Positions 26,722-34,187 of a stretch of 39,808 bases of DNA are shown in pieces (the stretch's first letter is position 1; each line of letters opens with the position of its first letter). Position numbers and translations under genes: made by a program. This DNA is from SIG78 sp045587205 (GTDB lineage Bacteria > Verrucomicrobiota > Lentisphaeria > Victivallales > Victivallaceae): contig JAZNBV010000069.1 of assembly GCA_045587205.1 (NCBI GenBank), positions 1-39,808 on the forward strand. Reading direction: 5' to 3'. The notes below the pieces were generated by a model that saw only the letters and a list, made by a program, of their open reading frames with translations, ran no database searches and had not been told where the DNA came from.

Positions 26722-28803
26722 ATGGAAAAACGCCGGCATAAAATGCCCGAAGCATTTGATTCGGCACGCCCCCGGCTGGAAACCCAGTACGCTGATGCAG
26801 TGTATATCAACGGCTGGAGTCGGGAGGAGTTGAGTGCGGCTTTTGAAAGACATTGTGCTGAAAATCCTGCCGAACCCAGAATCATAACTAAAGCGTGGCT
26901 TTTGCGGTTGATCTGCTTTTATGCGCCGATAGCCCCCGAAGATGACGATTACTTTGTCGGCAAAGTACAGCATTATGAACTTTTGAAAAATCTGCGCAGC
27001 AAATGGCGGGCGTCAGAAGCCATCAAAGAGTTCGGCAAGGAACGGCTTGAAGAGTTCAACGGCGACTATTCCGCCCAGCTGGACTGCAACAGCCACGTCT
27101 GCCCGGATTGGGAAACATTGCGCGATATAGGGTTCAAAGGCGTGTACGACCGGGCGGCGGAACTGGCGGATTCCAGCGATTACCACCGCGCGGTAATGAT
27201 CGCTTTTGAAGGGGTTCTGCAACTCTGCCGCCGTTTTGATGAGATCCACCCCGGTTACGATATTGCCGCATTGGCAGAACGCCCCCCGCAAACATTCCGC
27301 GAAGTTCTGCAGAGTACCTACATCTATCACGATCTGATGGAACTTGACGGCATAGAAGTGCGTTCGCTGGGACTTTTTGACAGACTTTACAATCAGCTGC
27401 TGCTGCAGGATCTTGCCAGCGGCACTCTGACCCGCGATTCGGCAAAGGAGCTTTTGAAATATTACTGGATAAAGTTCTTTTCCAAAACTGCCGGCAGACG
27501 CTACGGCAAACCGTTCACTTTCGGCCCCGTCGCCAACGAACTGACCTTTCTTGCGTTTGAAGCCTACGCGGAAATGAAGATCCACGATCCCAAGTTCCAC
27601 TTGCGCGTATCAGAAAAAACCCAGCCGGAAATACTGGAACTGGCCTGCAGGATCATCCGCGGCGGCAGCAACGCCATAGTGCTTTTGAACAGCGATCTGC
27701 AGGAAAAAATGCTTATAGAAAACGGCAAAACTCCGGAAGATGCCGCCAATTACATACTTATCGGCTGCTACGAACCTGCGGTGGCGGGCAAAGAGCTAAA
27801 CTGCTCCGGTGCCGGCCATCTGGCACTTGCCAAGCCGCTGGAACAAATTCTGCAGCAGGCAAAAGCAAACTGGAGTTACCTGGATTTTGAAAAAGCCTAC
27901 TTTGAACAGCTCAAAAAGAATGTTCTGCTCTGTATAGATGACCTCAAACGCTGGGAGCGTTTGTGGCCGCAGGCACATCCGGCGCCGCTCCTTTCCGGTC
28001 CGATGACCTGCTGTTACCAGAGCGGGCGCGATACTTCTGCAGCCGGTGCCAAATACAACACCACCGGAGTCTGCTGCGGCGGACTTGCCGATGCGGTGGA
28101 TTCGCTGATTGCCGTGCGAGAAATGCTGGCACGCAAACTTGTTAAAAATATTCCGGAAATCGCTTCTGTAATGCAGAACAACTGGCAGGGCAATGAATTT
28201 CTGCGCCAGACAATCATCCACAAATTCCCTGCGTGGGGCAATGATGATGACTCCGTAGATGAACTGGCTGTACGCATAACCAACTTTGTCGCCGATCTGG
28301 TGAATAAAGAACCCAATACCCGCAACGGCGTATTCCAGATGGCGCTTTATGTGATATTGAATACCGCGCAGTCATTCGGCAAAAAAATCGGCGCATTGCC
28401 CAACGGCAGACTTGCCGGAACAGTTCTGACAATGAATACCAACTGCGAAAACGGCAGGGATTTCAACGGCGTTACCGCCATACTCAACAGCAACGCCAAA
28501 CTGCCGATGCACCGTTTCCCCAACGGTACCACGCTGGATATAACTCTGCACCCCAGTGCAGTTGCCGGCGATAAGGGACTGGATACATTGCAGAATATGG
28601 TCAGAACTTATTTCAAAAACGGCGGGGCGGCGCTGCAGTTCAATATTTTCGGCAGTGAAACATTGATCGAAGCACAGAAAAACCCGGAAAAATATGCCAA
28701 TCTGCAGGTGCGTGTCTGCGGCTGGAATCTGCGTTTTATCGATCTGGCACCCGAAGAACAGCAGATTTTCATTGATCGCGCAAGAGGTTCTGAAGTATGC
28801 TGA
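26722..28803 (+). CDS. glycyl radical enzyme (pyruvate formate-lyase-like)
   Basis: This 693-aa oxygen-sensitive enzyme uses a glycine radical to make a thiyl radical for C-C, C-O or similar bond chemistry. The thiyl Cys is C349 in IGCYEP, with Glu351 as in dehydratase-type members (C-x-E) rather than the Cys-Cys of true pyruvate formate-lyases. The radical loop near the end is VRVCGWNLRFIDL with Gly667; canonical enzymes have RVxGY, so Trp replaces Tyr and a Cys precedes the Gly. At 693 aa it is shorter than most of the family (roughly 750-850). ATG 26722 is preferred over ATG 26716, because AAGGAG directly abuts the latter. The activase gene overlaps its 3' end by 7 bp. The substrate is unknown; sugar-operon context suggests a diol or sugar-derived compound. 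Confidence 0.88.
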   Translation: MEKRRHKMPEAFDSARPRLETQYADAVYINGWSREELSAAFERHCAENPAEPRIITKAWLLRLICFYAPIAPEDDDYFVGKVQHYELLKNLRSKWRASEAIKEFGKERLEEFNGDYSAQLDCNSHVCPDWETLRDIGFKGVYDRAAELADSSDYHRAVMIAFEGVLQLCRRFDEIHPGYDIAALAERPPQTFREVLQSTYIYHDLMELDGIEVRSLGLFDRLYNQLLLQDLASGTLTRDSAKELLKYYWIKFFSKTAGRRYGKPFTFGPVANELTFLAFEAYAEMKIHDPKFHLRVSEKTQPEILELACRIIRGGSNAIVLLNSDLQEKMLIENGKTPEDAANYILIGCYEPAVAGKELNCSGAGHLALAKPLEQILQQAKANWSYLDFEKAYFEQLKKNVLLCIDDLKRWERLWPQAHPAPLLSGPMTCCYQSGRDTSAAGAKYNTTGVCCGGLADAVDSLIAVREMLARKLVKNIPEIASVMQNNWQGNEFLRQTIIHKFPAWGNDDDSVDELAVRITNFVADLVNKEPNTRNGVFQMALYVILNTAQSFGKKIGALPNGRLAGTVLTMNTNCENGRDFNGVTAILNSNAKLPMHRFPNGTTLDITLHPSAVAGDKGLDTLQNMVRTYFKNGGAALQFNIFGSETLIEAQKNPEKYANLQVRVCGWNLRFIDLAPEEQQIFIDRARGSEVC

Positions 28804-29693
28804 CCAGCAATATAATCGATATAAAACATCTGGCGGTGCACGACGGCCCCGGCATCCGGACCACATTCTTTTTCAAAGGCTGCCCGCTGCGCTGCCAGTG
28901 GTGCCACAATCCGGAAAGCCAGGACGCCGCGCCGGAACTGGGGCTGCTGCAGCACCGCTGCATAAAGTGCCGGAAATGTGCGGCAATATGCTCTTTGCAT
29001 ACATTTGATGCAGAGGGAAATCACCACATCGACCGCGCCCGGTGCATCCATTGCAATAAGTGCGTGGAAAATTGTCCGGTCAACGCCCTTGAGCGTTATG
29101 GCAGAACAATCCCGCTGGAGGAAGCCTTTGCAGAAGCAATGCGCGACGAAAGTTTTTACCGTGCCAATTCCGGCGGCGTGACCGTTTCCGGCGGCGAACC
29201 GCTGCTGCAGAGTGATTTTGTTTACGCGCTGCTGGAAAAACTGCATCAGCACTCTATCCACACCGCCGTGGACAGCTGTGGTGCGGTGCCGTGGAGCAGT
29301 TTTGAAAAAGTTCTGCCGGTGACAGATCTCTTTTTATTTGACCTCAAACACCCCGATCCTGCGGAACATCTGCGTGCAACGGGTATGACCAATACTCTGC
29401 TGCTGGAAAATCTGCAGAAACTTGATAAAAACGCTAAACCTGTTGAAATACGCATACCGCTGATCCCCGGATATAACAACACAGCTGAAGCATTGGCGGG
29501 CTTTGCCAATATAATTTCCGGATTGCACAATGTTACAACCGTATCGGTTCTGCCATTTCACCGGGCGCGCTTCAAATATCAGGCGATCGGTCAGCGCGAA
29601 CCGCTGGAAGATCTGGAGCCCTGCACCGTGGCAGAGGCAGATGCCGTCAGAGATTTTTTCCGCAAAAACAACATAAATGTTTCCGATAATTAA
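28797..29693 (+). CDS. glycyl radical enzyme activase (radical SAM)
   Basis: This 298-aa cytoplasmic enzyme generates the glycine radical on the upstream protein using S-adenosylmethionine. The radical-SAM cluster motif is C29-x3-C33-x2-C36 (GCPLRCQWCHNPES). Two ferredoxin-like 4Fe-4S motifs follow (CIKCRKCAAIC and CIHCNKCVENCP, about 55-105), as in activases of dehydratase-type glycyl radical enzymes. SGGEPLLQ is the SAM-binding GGE element. Its ATG lies inside the last codons of the partner gene, with AGAGG upstream, indicating translational coupling and a dedicated pair. Confidence 0.93.
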   Translation: MLTSNIIDIKHLAVHDGPGIRTTFFFKGCPLRCQWCHNPESQDAAPELGLLQHRCIKCRKCAAICSLHTFDAEGNHHIDRARCIHCNKCVENCPVNALERYGRTIPLEEAFAEAMRDESFYRANSGGVTVSGGEPLLQSDFVYALLEKLHQHSIHTAVDSCGAVPWSSFEKVLPVTDLFLFDLKHPDPAEHLRATGMTNTLLLENLQKLDKNAKPVEIRIPLIPGYNNTAEALAGFANIISGLHNVTTVSVLPFHRARFKYQAIGQREPLEDLEPCTVAEADAVRDFFRKNNINVSDN

Positions 29694-29717
29694 ATCAACA
29701 GAACAAAGGATTTACAA

Positions 29718-30470
29718 ATGAAAAAAATTTGCAGATTCACCCTCATCGAATTGCTGGTCGTCATTGCTATTATTGCCATTTTAGCGGCAATGCTGCTGCC
29801 CGCACTCTCCGCCGCGCGAGAACGCGCCCGTGCCAGCCAGTGTTTGAGCAACCTCAAACAGTGTGCGCTTGCTTCGCAGCTGTATGCCACTGACAATTTC
29901 GGCTGGATAACCACCGGCAGAAAGAGTTCCAGCGGCACCCAGTGGACAGAGTGGTATATACGTTTTGAGTACATTCAGGATAGCGGAAACGCGCCTTACT
30001 CCTGCCCGAGTCTGGAGCCTTTCGGTTACGATCAGAACGATTCCAGCCGCCACTATTACACCTACGCCAGCAGAGGCAGATTTCCGACTCCCGCCTGGAC
30101 AGGCAGTATTATGCGTGAAAGCGTATGCTATGCTCAAACTCTGCTTTCGTTTGACTCCAACAGCATCCGCACCAGCCCGGATGATTTCACTTTGTACGGC
30201 GACAGCTGGAGCACTGCCCGTAACAAGCAGACTGCCACCGTTGACCATACCAAAAACAGTACATCGCACTTTTTTGAGGCACATACCGGTCAGATCAACG
30301 GTGCTTACCTCGATGGTCACGCCGACAGCAAAAACGGCAAAGAATTTATGAGCGCCTGGGCACAGGAAATGGTTGCCGGACGCAAAGTACACGATGGCAA
30401 CAATTATGTAACCGCCGCCTGGTTCGACAGTACTAAAACTGAAAAGGTTGACAACTTCTTTTTGCGGTAA
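29718..30470 (+). CDS. pseudopilin-like protein
   Basis: This 250-aa protein has MKKICR|FTLIELLVV with Arg at the position normally held by Gly, then the standard helix and ALSAARERARASQCLSNLKQ. It is the only copy here with an exact H-x9-DG (HTGQINGAYLDGH, about residues 190-202). AAAGGA lies 7 bp before the start. It is co-transcribed, 24 bp after the activase and 22 bp before a small secreted binding-type protein, inside a glycan operon. The family is known mainly from sequence; function is inferred to be at the cell envelope. Confidence 0.9.
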   Translation: MKKICRFTLIELLVVIAIIAILAAMLLPALSAARERARASQCLSNLKQCALASQLYATDNFGWITTGRKSSSGTQWTEWYIRFEYIQDSGNAPYSCPSLEPFGYDQNDSSRHYYTYASRGRFPTPAWTGSIMRESVCYAQTLLSFDSNSIRTSPDDFTLYGDSWSTARNKQTATVDHTKNSTSHFFEAHTGQINGAYLDGHADSKNGKEFMSAWAQEMVAGRKVHDGNNYVTAAWFDSTKTEKVDNFFLR

Positions 30471-30492
30471 AAATCAAAATAGGATATAAAAA

Positions 30493-31098
30493 ATGAAAAA
30501 AATCTTTGTCCTGACGGTGACTCTTTTTGCTTTTTCTGTAATGGCTGAAAATATACTCAAAAATGGTGAATTCAACACCCAGCGGCTGGGCGGCGAAATT
30601 TATTTTGCCAATGCAATGGGTTCAATGAAAATTGCCAATATCACCGAAGAAGGCACCACTAACAAGTGTATGAAACTGGAAATAACTTCCATTCTGGAAA
30701 AAAACGGCCGTTCCCAGCTCTCTACCGAAGTGGTTTTCGGCAAGTTTAACGGTCAGAACGGTATCCCGGCAGAACCCGATACCGAATACGAGATCGCGTT
30801 TGATCTTAAAAGCGCTCATCAGATATCACTGTGGGTCAGTTTGGATTCCAAACAGCCTGCCAAAACTTATTTTTCCGAAAAACGCATCCGTCCGGTGCCG
30901 CGCGTAGTCAAGGGTGTTGAAGGCAAATGGACCACTTGCAAAGCAGTGTTCAAAACCAATACCGATACCAGATTCATCCGCGTACATTTGCTTCTGTGGG
31001 GCGACAGCAAACAGCAGAGTGTATTTCCGTTCAAAGTCGGCGATGTACTCCTGATCGACAATGCAAAAATCTGCAAAACTACAGCTGCAAGTAAATAA
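30493..31098 (+). CDS. small secreted carbohydrate-binding-like protein
   Basis: This 201-aa protein has a signal peptide (about 1-18, ending FSVMA) followed by one jelly-roll-like domain starting ENILKNGEFNTQ, typical of CBM4/9/22-like folds. The domain aligns with the N-terminal part (about 20-205) of the 985-aa protein at the end of the same operon: both share NKCxKxEI, ELxVFGK-like and AEPDT segments, WxTxKxxFKT, and a DSKQQSxFPxKxGD run. It is therefore a stand-alone version of that domain. It may bind the same glycan; there is no catalytic signature. It has no anchor beyond the signal peptide and is co-transcribed with GH130 genes 25 bp downstream. Confidence 0.85.
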   Translation: MKKIFVLTVTLFAFSVMAENILKNGEFNTQRLGGEIYFANAMGSMKIANITEEGTTNKCMKLEITSILEKNGRSQLSTEVVFGKFNGQNGIPAEPDTEYEIAFDLKSAHQISLWVSLDSKQPAKTYFSEKRIRPVPRVVKGVEGKWTTCKAVFKTNTDTRFIRVHLLLWGDSKQQSVFPFKVGDVLLIDNAKICKTTAASK

Positions 31099-31123
31099 AA
31101 TCACATAAAAAGGTATTGTAAAA

Positions 31124-32158
31124 ATGGCTCTTGACAATCCCCATAACTTCAAAACTCCGTCATTTGTCAAAAAATACGGCCCGGTGCTGACCAAAAACGA
31201 TGTACCCTACCCGGCAGAACTGGTTTTCAACGCCGGTATAACCAAATACAATGGCAAATATGTGATGATTTTCCGCAATGACTACGATTTCTGCCGACAG
31301 GATTTTGTGGATTTTTACGCCGGAATTTCGGATAACACCAGCCCCCGGACCAATATCGGTCTGGCATTCAGCGATGACGGCATAAAGTGGGAAGTTGCCC
31401 CCCAGCCGTGCTGGAGCGCCCAGCAAGTCAGCATCAACGATCCGGAATGTACCCGCATTTACGACCCGCGTTTGACCGTTATCGACGGCAAATGCTATGT
31501 CTGCTTTGCTATGAACACCCGCCACGGTCTGCGCGGCGGTATTGCCGTAACCGAAGATTTTGCCAAATTCGACATTATCTCGCTCACCGCCCCCGATAAC
31601 CGCAATATGGTACTGTTCCCAGAAAAAATCAACGGTATGTTTATGCGCCTTGAACGCCCGATGCCGGTTTACAGCCGCGGACGGAATAGCGAAGCGTTTG
31701 ACTTGTGGAGCTCTATGTCGCCGGATATGGAATTCTGGGGCAGAACCAAACTGGTGCTGGGCAAAGAACAGGTTCCCTTCACCAACAGTAAAATCGGACC
31801 CGGTGCGCCGCCGATCAAAACCAGAGAAGGTTGGCTCTGCACTTTCCACTCCGTGCAGAATATGGATATGAATCTCTATGCCTGGGAACGCAGCTGGCGC
31901 AAATCCTATTACGGCGGGCTGATGCTGCTGGATCTGAACGACCCCTCTAAAATCATTGCTATGGCAGAAAAGCCGCTGCTGATGCCTGATAGTGATTACG
32001 AACTGGACGGCTTCCGCGGCAGTGTGATATTCCCCGGCGGTATGATTCTGGAAGATTCCGGCGAAGTAAAGATCTATTACGGCGCCGCCGACACCGTGGA
32101 GTGCCTTGCCACTGCGGATGTCAACGATTTGCTGAAATTCGTTAAAAACGAAATCTGA
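31124..32158 (+). CDS. GH130 glycoside phosphorylase-type enzyme (copy 1)
   Basis: This 344-aa protein belongs to GH130, a five-bladed beta-propeller family that mainly breaks beta-mannosidic links with phosphate. It has no signal peptide, so it is probably cytoplasmic. Family features are FNAGITKYNGKYVMIFRND, RIYDPRLTVIDGK with the likely catalytic Asp114, NRNMVLFPEKI, SKIGPGAPPIKTREGWLC, and SVIFPGG followed by KIYYGAADT. The first of three consecutive paralogues, it is the longest owing to extra residues at about 65-80. Whether it is a phosphorylase or one of the hydrolase subfamilies, and for which sugar, cannot be settled by eye. Confidence 0.92.
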   Translation: MALDNPHNFKTPSFVKKYGPVLTKNDVPYPAELVFNAGITKYNGKYVMIFRNDYDFCRQDFVDFYAGISDNTSPRTNIGLAFSDDGIKWEVAPQPCWSAQQVSINDPECTRIYDPRLTVIDGKCYVCFAMNTRHGLRGGIAVTEDFAKFDIISLTAPDNRNMVLFPEKINGMFMRLERPMPVYSRGRNSEAFDLWSSMSPDMEFWGRTKLVLGKEQVPFTNSKIGPGAPPIKTREGWLCTFHSVQNMDMNLYAWERSWRKSYYGGLMLLDLNDPSKIIAMAEKPLLMPDSDYELDGFRGSVIFPGGMILEDSGEVKIYYGAADTVECLATADVNDLLKFVKNEI

Positions 32159-32172
32159 CCGGGGGAATCTCT

Positions 32173-33162
32173 ATGAACTGGAAAACACCAGATTTTATCA
32201 AGCGCTGCCCTGCCAATCCGATATTGGATACCGGCAAAGTACCGTACGATGCAGCACAGATCTTCAACGCCGGTTTTGCCAGATACAACGGCAGATATGT
32301 GTGCGTTTTCCGCAATGATTACGGCAGAACCAAAGAAGATTTTGCCTGGGGCAAAGGCAAAACCAATCTGGGACTTGCCTTCAGCGACGACGGCATCAAC
32401 TGGAGCGTGGAATCCAGTCCGTGCTGGGATGCCGCCTGGTTGAACGATAAAGAAATACGCCGTATTTACGACCCGCGTTTAACTGTAATCGACGGCAAAT
32501 GCTACATCTGCTTTGCAGTTGACACCTGTCACGGAGTGCGCGGCGGAATTGCTGTAACCGAGGATTTTGATAAATTTGAGATCCTCTCCATTGCCGTACC
32601 CGAAAACCGCAATATGGTACTGTTCCCCGAAAAGATCAACGGTCTTTATATGCGTCTTGAGCGCCCGATGCCGGTTTACGGCCGCAGTGCCCAATTCAAA
32701 GAATCGTTCGATATCTGGTCATCCAAATCGCCCGACCTCAAGTTCTGGGGAGAAAGCGCTCTTGTACTTGCCGCCGAAAATATGCCCTGCTGCAATTGCA
32801 AGATCGGTCCCGGTGCGCCGCCGGTAAAGACCCCATACGGTTGGCTGGCTCTGACCCACTTTGTCAACAAAGTCGATTATGAATTGAAAGCGTGGCACCC
32901 CGGCTGGAACAAGGCCTATTACGGCGGAGTAATGCTGCTGGATCTGGAAGACCCCAACAAAATCATCAGCATCGGTCAGGCTCCGCTGCTGGTGCCGGAA
33001 ACGGATTACGAGCTTGACGGCTTCCGCGGCAGCGTGATCTTTCCCGGCGGTATGATCCTGGAGGATTCAGGCGAGGTAAAAATCTACTACGGCGCCGCCG
33101 ATACTGTGGAATGTCTTGCCACTTGTGATGTAAACGATCTGTTAAATTTTGTCAGAAAATAA
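32173..33162 (+). CDS. GH130 glycoside phosphorylase-type enzyme (copy 2)
   Basis: This 329-aa cytoplasmic GH130 protein is closely similar to both neighbours. It starts 14 bp after copy 1 with a strong GGGGGAA site. It keeps FNAGFARYNGRYVCVFRND, RIYDPRLTVIDGK (catalytic Asp100), KIGPGAPPVKTPYGWLA and SVIFPGGMILEDSGEVKIYY. A distinctive loop, CCNCKIGPG, gives two cysteines near the active site where its siblings have TNS or CNS. Differences are concentrated in loops that line the sugar site, suggesting different linkage or chain-length preferences. Confidence 0.92.
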   Translation: MNWKTPDFIKRCPANPILDTGKVPYDAAQIFNAGFARYNGRYVCVFRNDYGRTKEDFAWGKGKTNLGLAFSDDGINWSVESSPCWDAAWLNDKEIRRIYDPRLTVIDGKCYICFAVDTCHGVRGGIAVTEDFDKFEILSIAVPENRNMVLFPEKINGLYMRLERPMPVYGRSAQFKESFDIWSSKSPDLKFWGESALVLAAENMPCCNCKIGPGAPPVKTPYGWLALTHFVNKVDYELKAWHPGWNKAYYGGVMLLDLEDPNKIISIGQAPLLVPETDYELDGFRGSVIFPGGMILEDSGEVKIYYGAADTVECLATCDVNDLLNFVRK

Positions 33163-33177
33163 ACAGGATTTGATATT

Positions 33178-34170
33178 ATGAATTGGAGAACTCCTGATTT
33201 TATCAAGCGTTACGAAGGCAACCCGGTGATTCACGCCGGAATGGCTCCTTACGAAGCGGTCTGTACATACAATGCCGGAATCACCAAATATCAGGGTAAA
33301 TATGTGATGGTTTTCCGCAACGACCACGTCCGCAACAAAGAAAACTTTATGACTACCCCCGCCAAGATCAATCTGGGTCTGGCGTTCAGCGATGACGGTT
33401 TCAACTGGGAAGTTGCACCGCAGCCCTGTCTGGATGAGTCGGTATTCAACGATCCGGAGATCCGCAGATTGTACGATCCCCGGCTGACCGTTATCGACGG
33501 CAAATGCTATCTCTGCTTTGCGGTGGATACTTATCACGGAGTGTGCGGAGGAGTGGCGGTAACTGAAGATTTCAGCAAATTCGATATCTTGAGTGTTTCT
33601 GCTCCTGACAACCGCAATATGGTATTGTTTCCCGAAAAAATCAATGGCAGATTTATGCGTCTTGAACGGCCGTTCCCTGTCTATTCGCGCGGCGCAAAGA
33701 GCGAAAACTTTGATATCTGGAGCGCATCCTCCGCCGACTGCTGCGACTGGGGCCGGCACAAACTGCTGCTGGGCGCTGAAAAGATACCGTACTGCAACAG
33801 CAAAATCGGTCCCGGCGCGCCTCCGGTAAAGACCGGAGAGGGCTGGCTCTGTGCCATTCACGCCGTGGAAAAAGTTGAAGAAACGCTCTATGCGTGGCAC
33901 CCCAACTGGCACAAAATCTACTACGGCGGACTGATGCTGCTGGATCTGGAAGACCCCAACAAAGTGCTGGCGATTTCGGAAAAGCCGCTGCTGGTTCCGG
34001 AAACAAAGTACGAAAAAGAGGGTATGATCGGTTCAGTTATTTTCCCCGGCGGTATGATTCTGGAAGATTCCGGCGAAGTAAAAATCTATTACGGCGCCGC
34101 TGATACCGTGGAATGTGTTGCCACAGCAGATGTGAACGATCTTCTGAAATTTGTCAAAAATGAAATTTAA
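33178..34170 (+). CDS. GH130 glycoside phosphorylase-type enzyme (copy 3)
   Basis: This 330-aa cytoplasmic GH130 protein starts 15 bp after copy 2. It keeps YNAGITKYQGKYVMVFRND, RLYDPRLTVIDGK with Asp100, SKIGPGAPPVKTGEGWLC and the YYGAADTVEC end. The C-terminal 40 codons of all three copies are almost identical at protein level (SVIFPGGMILEDSGEVK onward), so they arose by tandem duplication. It differs from copy 2 in the segment after the fourth blade (YEKEGMIGS in place of YELDGFRGS). Confidence 0.92.
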   Translation: MNWRTPDFIKRYEGNPVIHAGMAPYEAVCTYNAGITKYQGKYVMVFRNDHVRNKENFMTTPAKINLGLAFSDDGFNWEVAPQPCLDESVFNDPEIRRLYDPRLTVIDGKCYLCFAVDTYHGVCGGVAVTEDFSKFDILSVSAPDNRNMVLFPEKINGRFMRLERPFPVYSRGAKSENFDIWSASSADCCDWGRHKLLLGAEKIPYCNSKIGPGAPPVKTGEGWLCAIHAVEKVEETLYAWHPNWHKIYYGGLMLLDLEDPNKVLAISEKPLLVPETKYEKEGMIGSVIFPGGMILEDSGEVKIYYGAADTVECVATADVNDLLKFVKNEI

Positions 34171-34187
34171 GTTTGAGGAGCTTTTTA

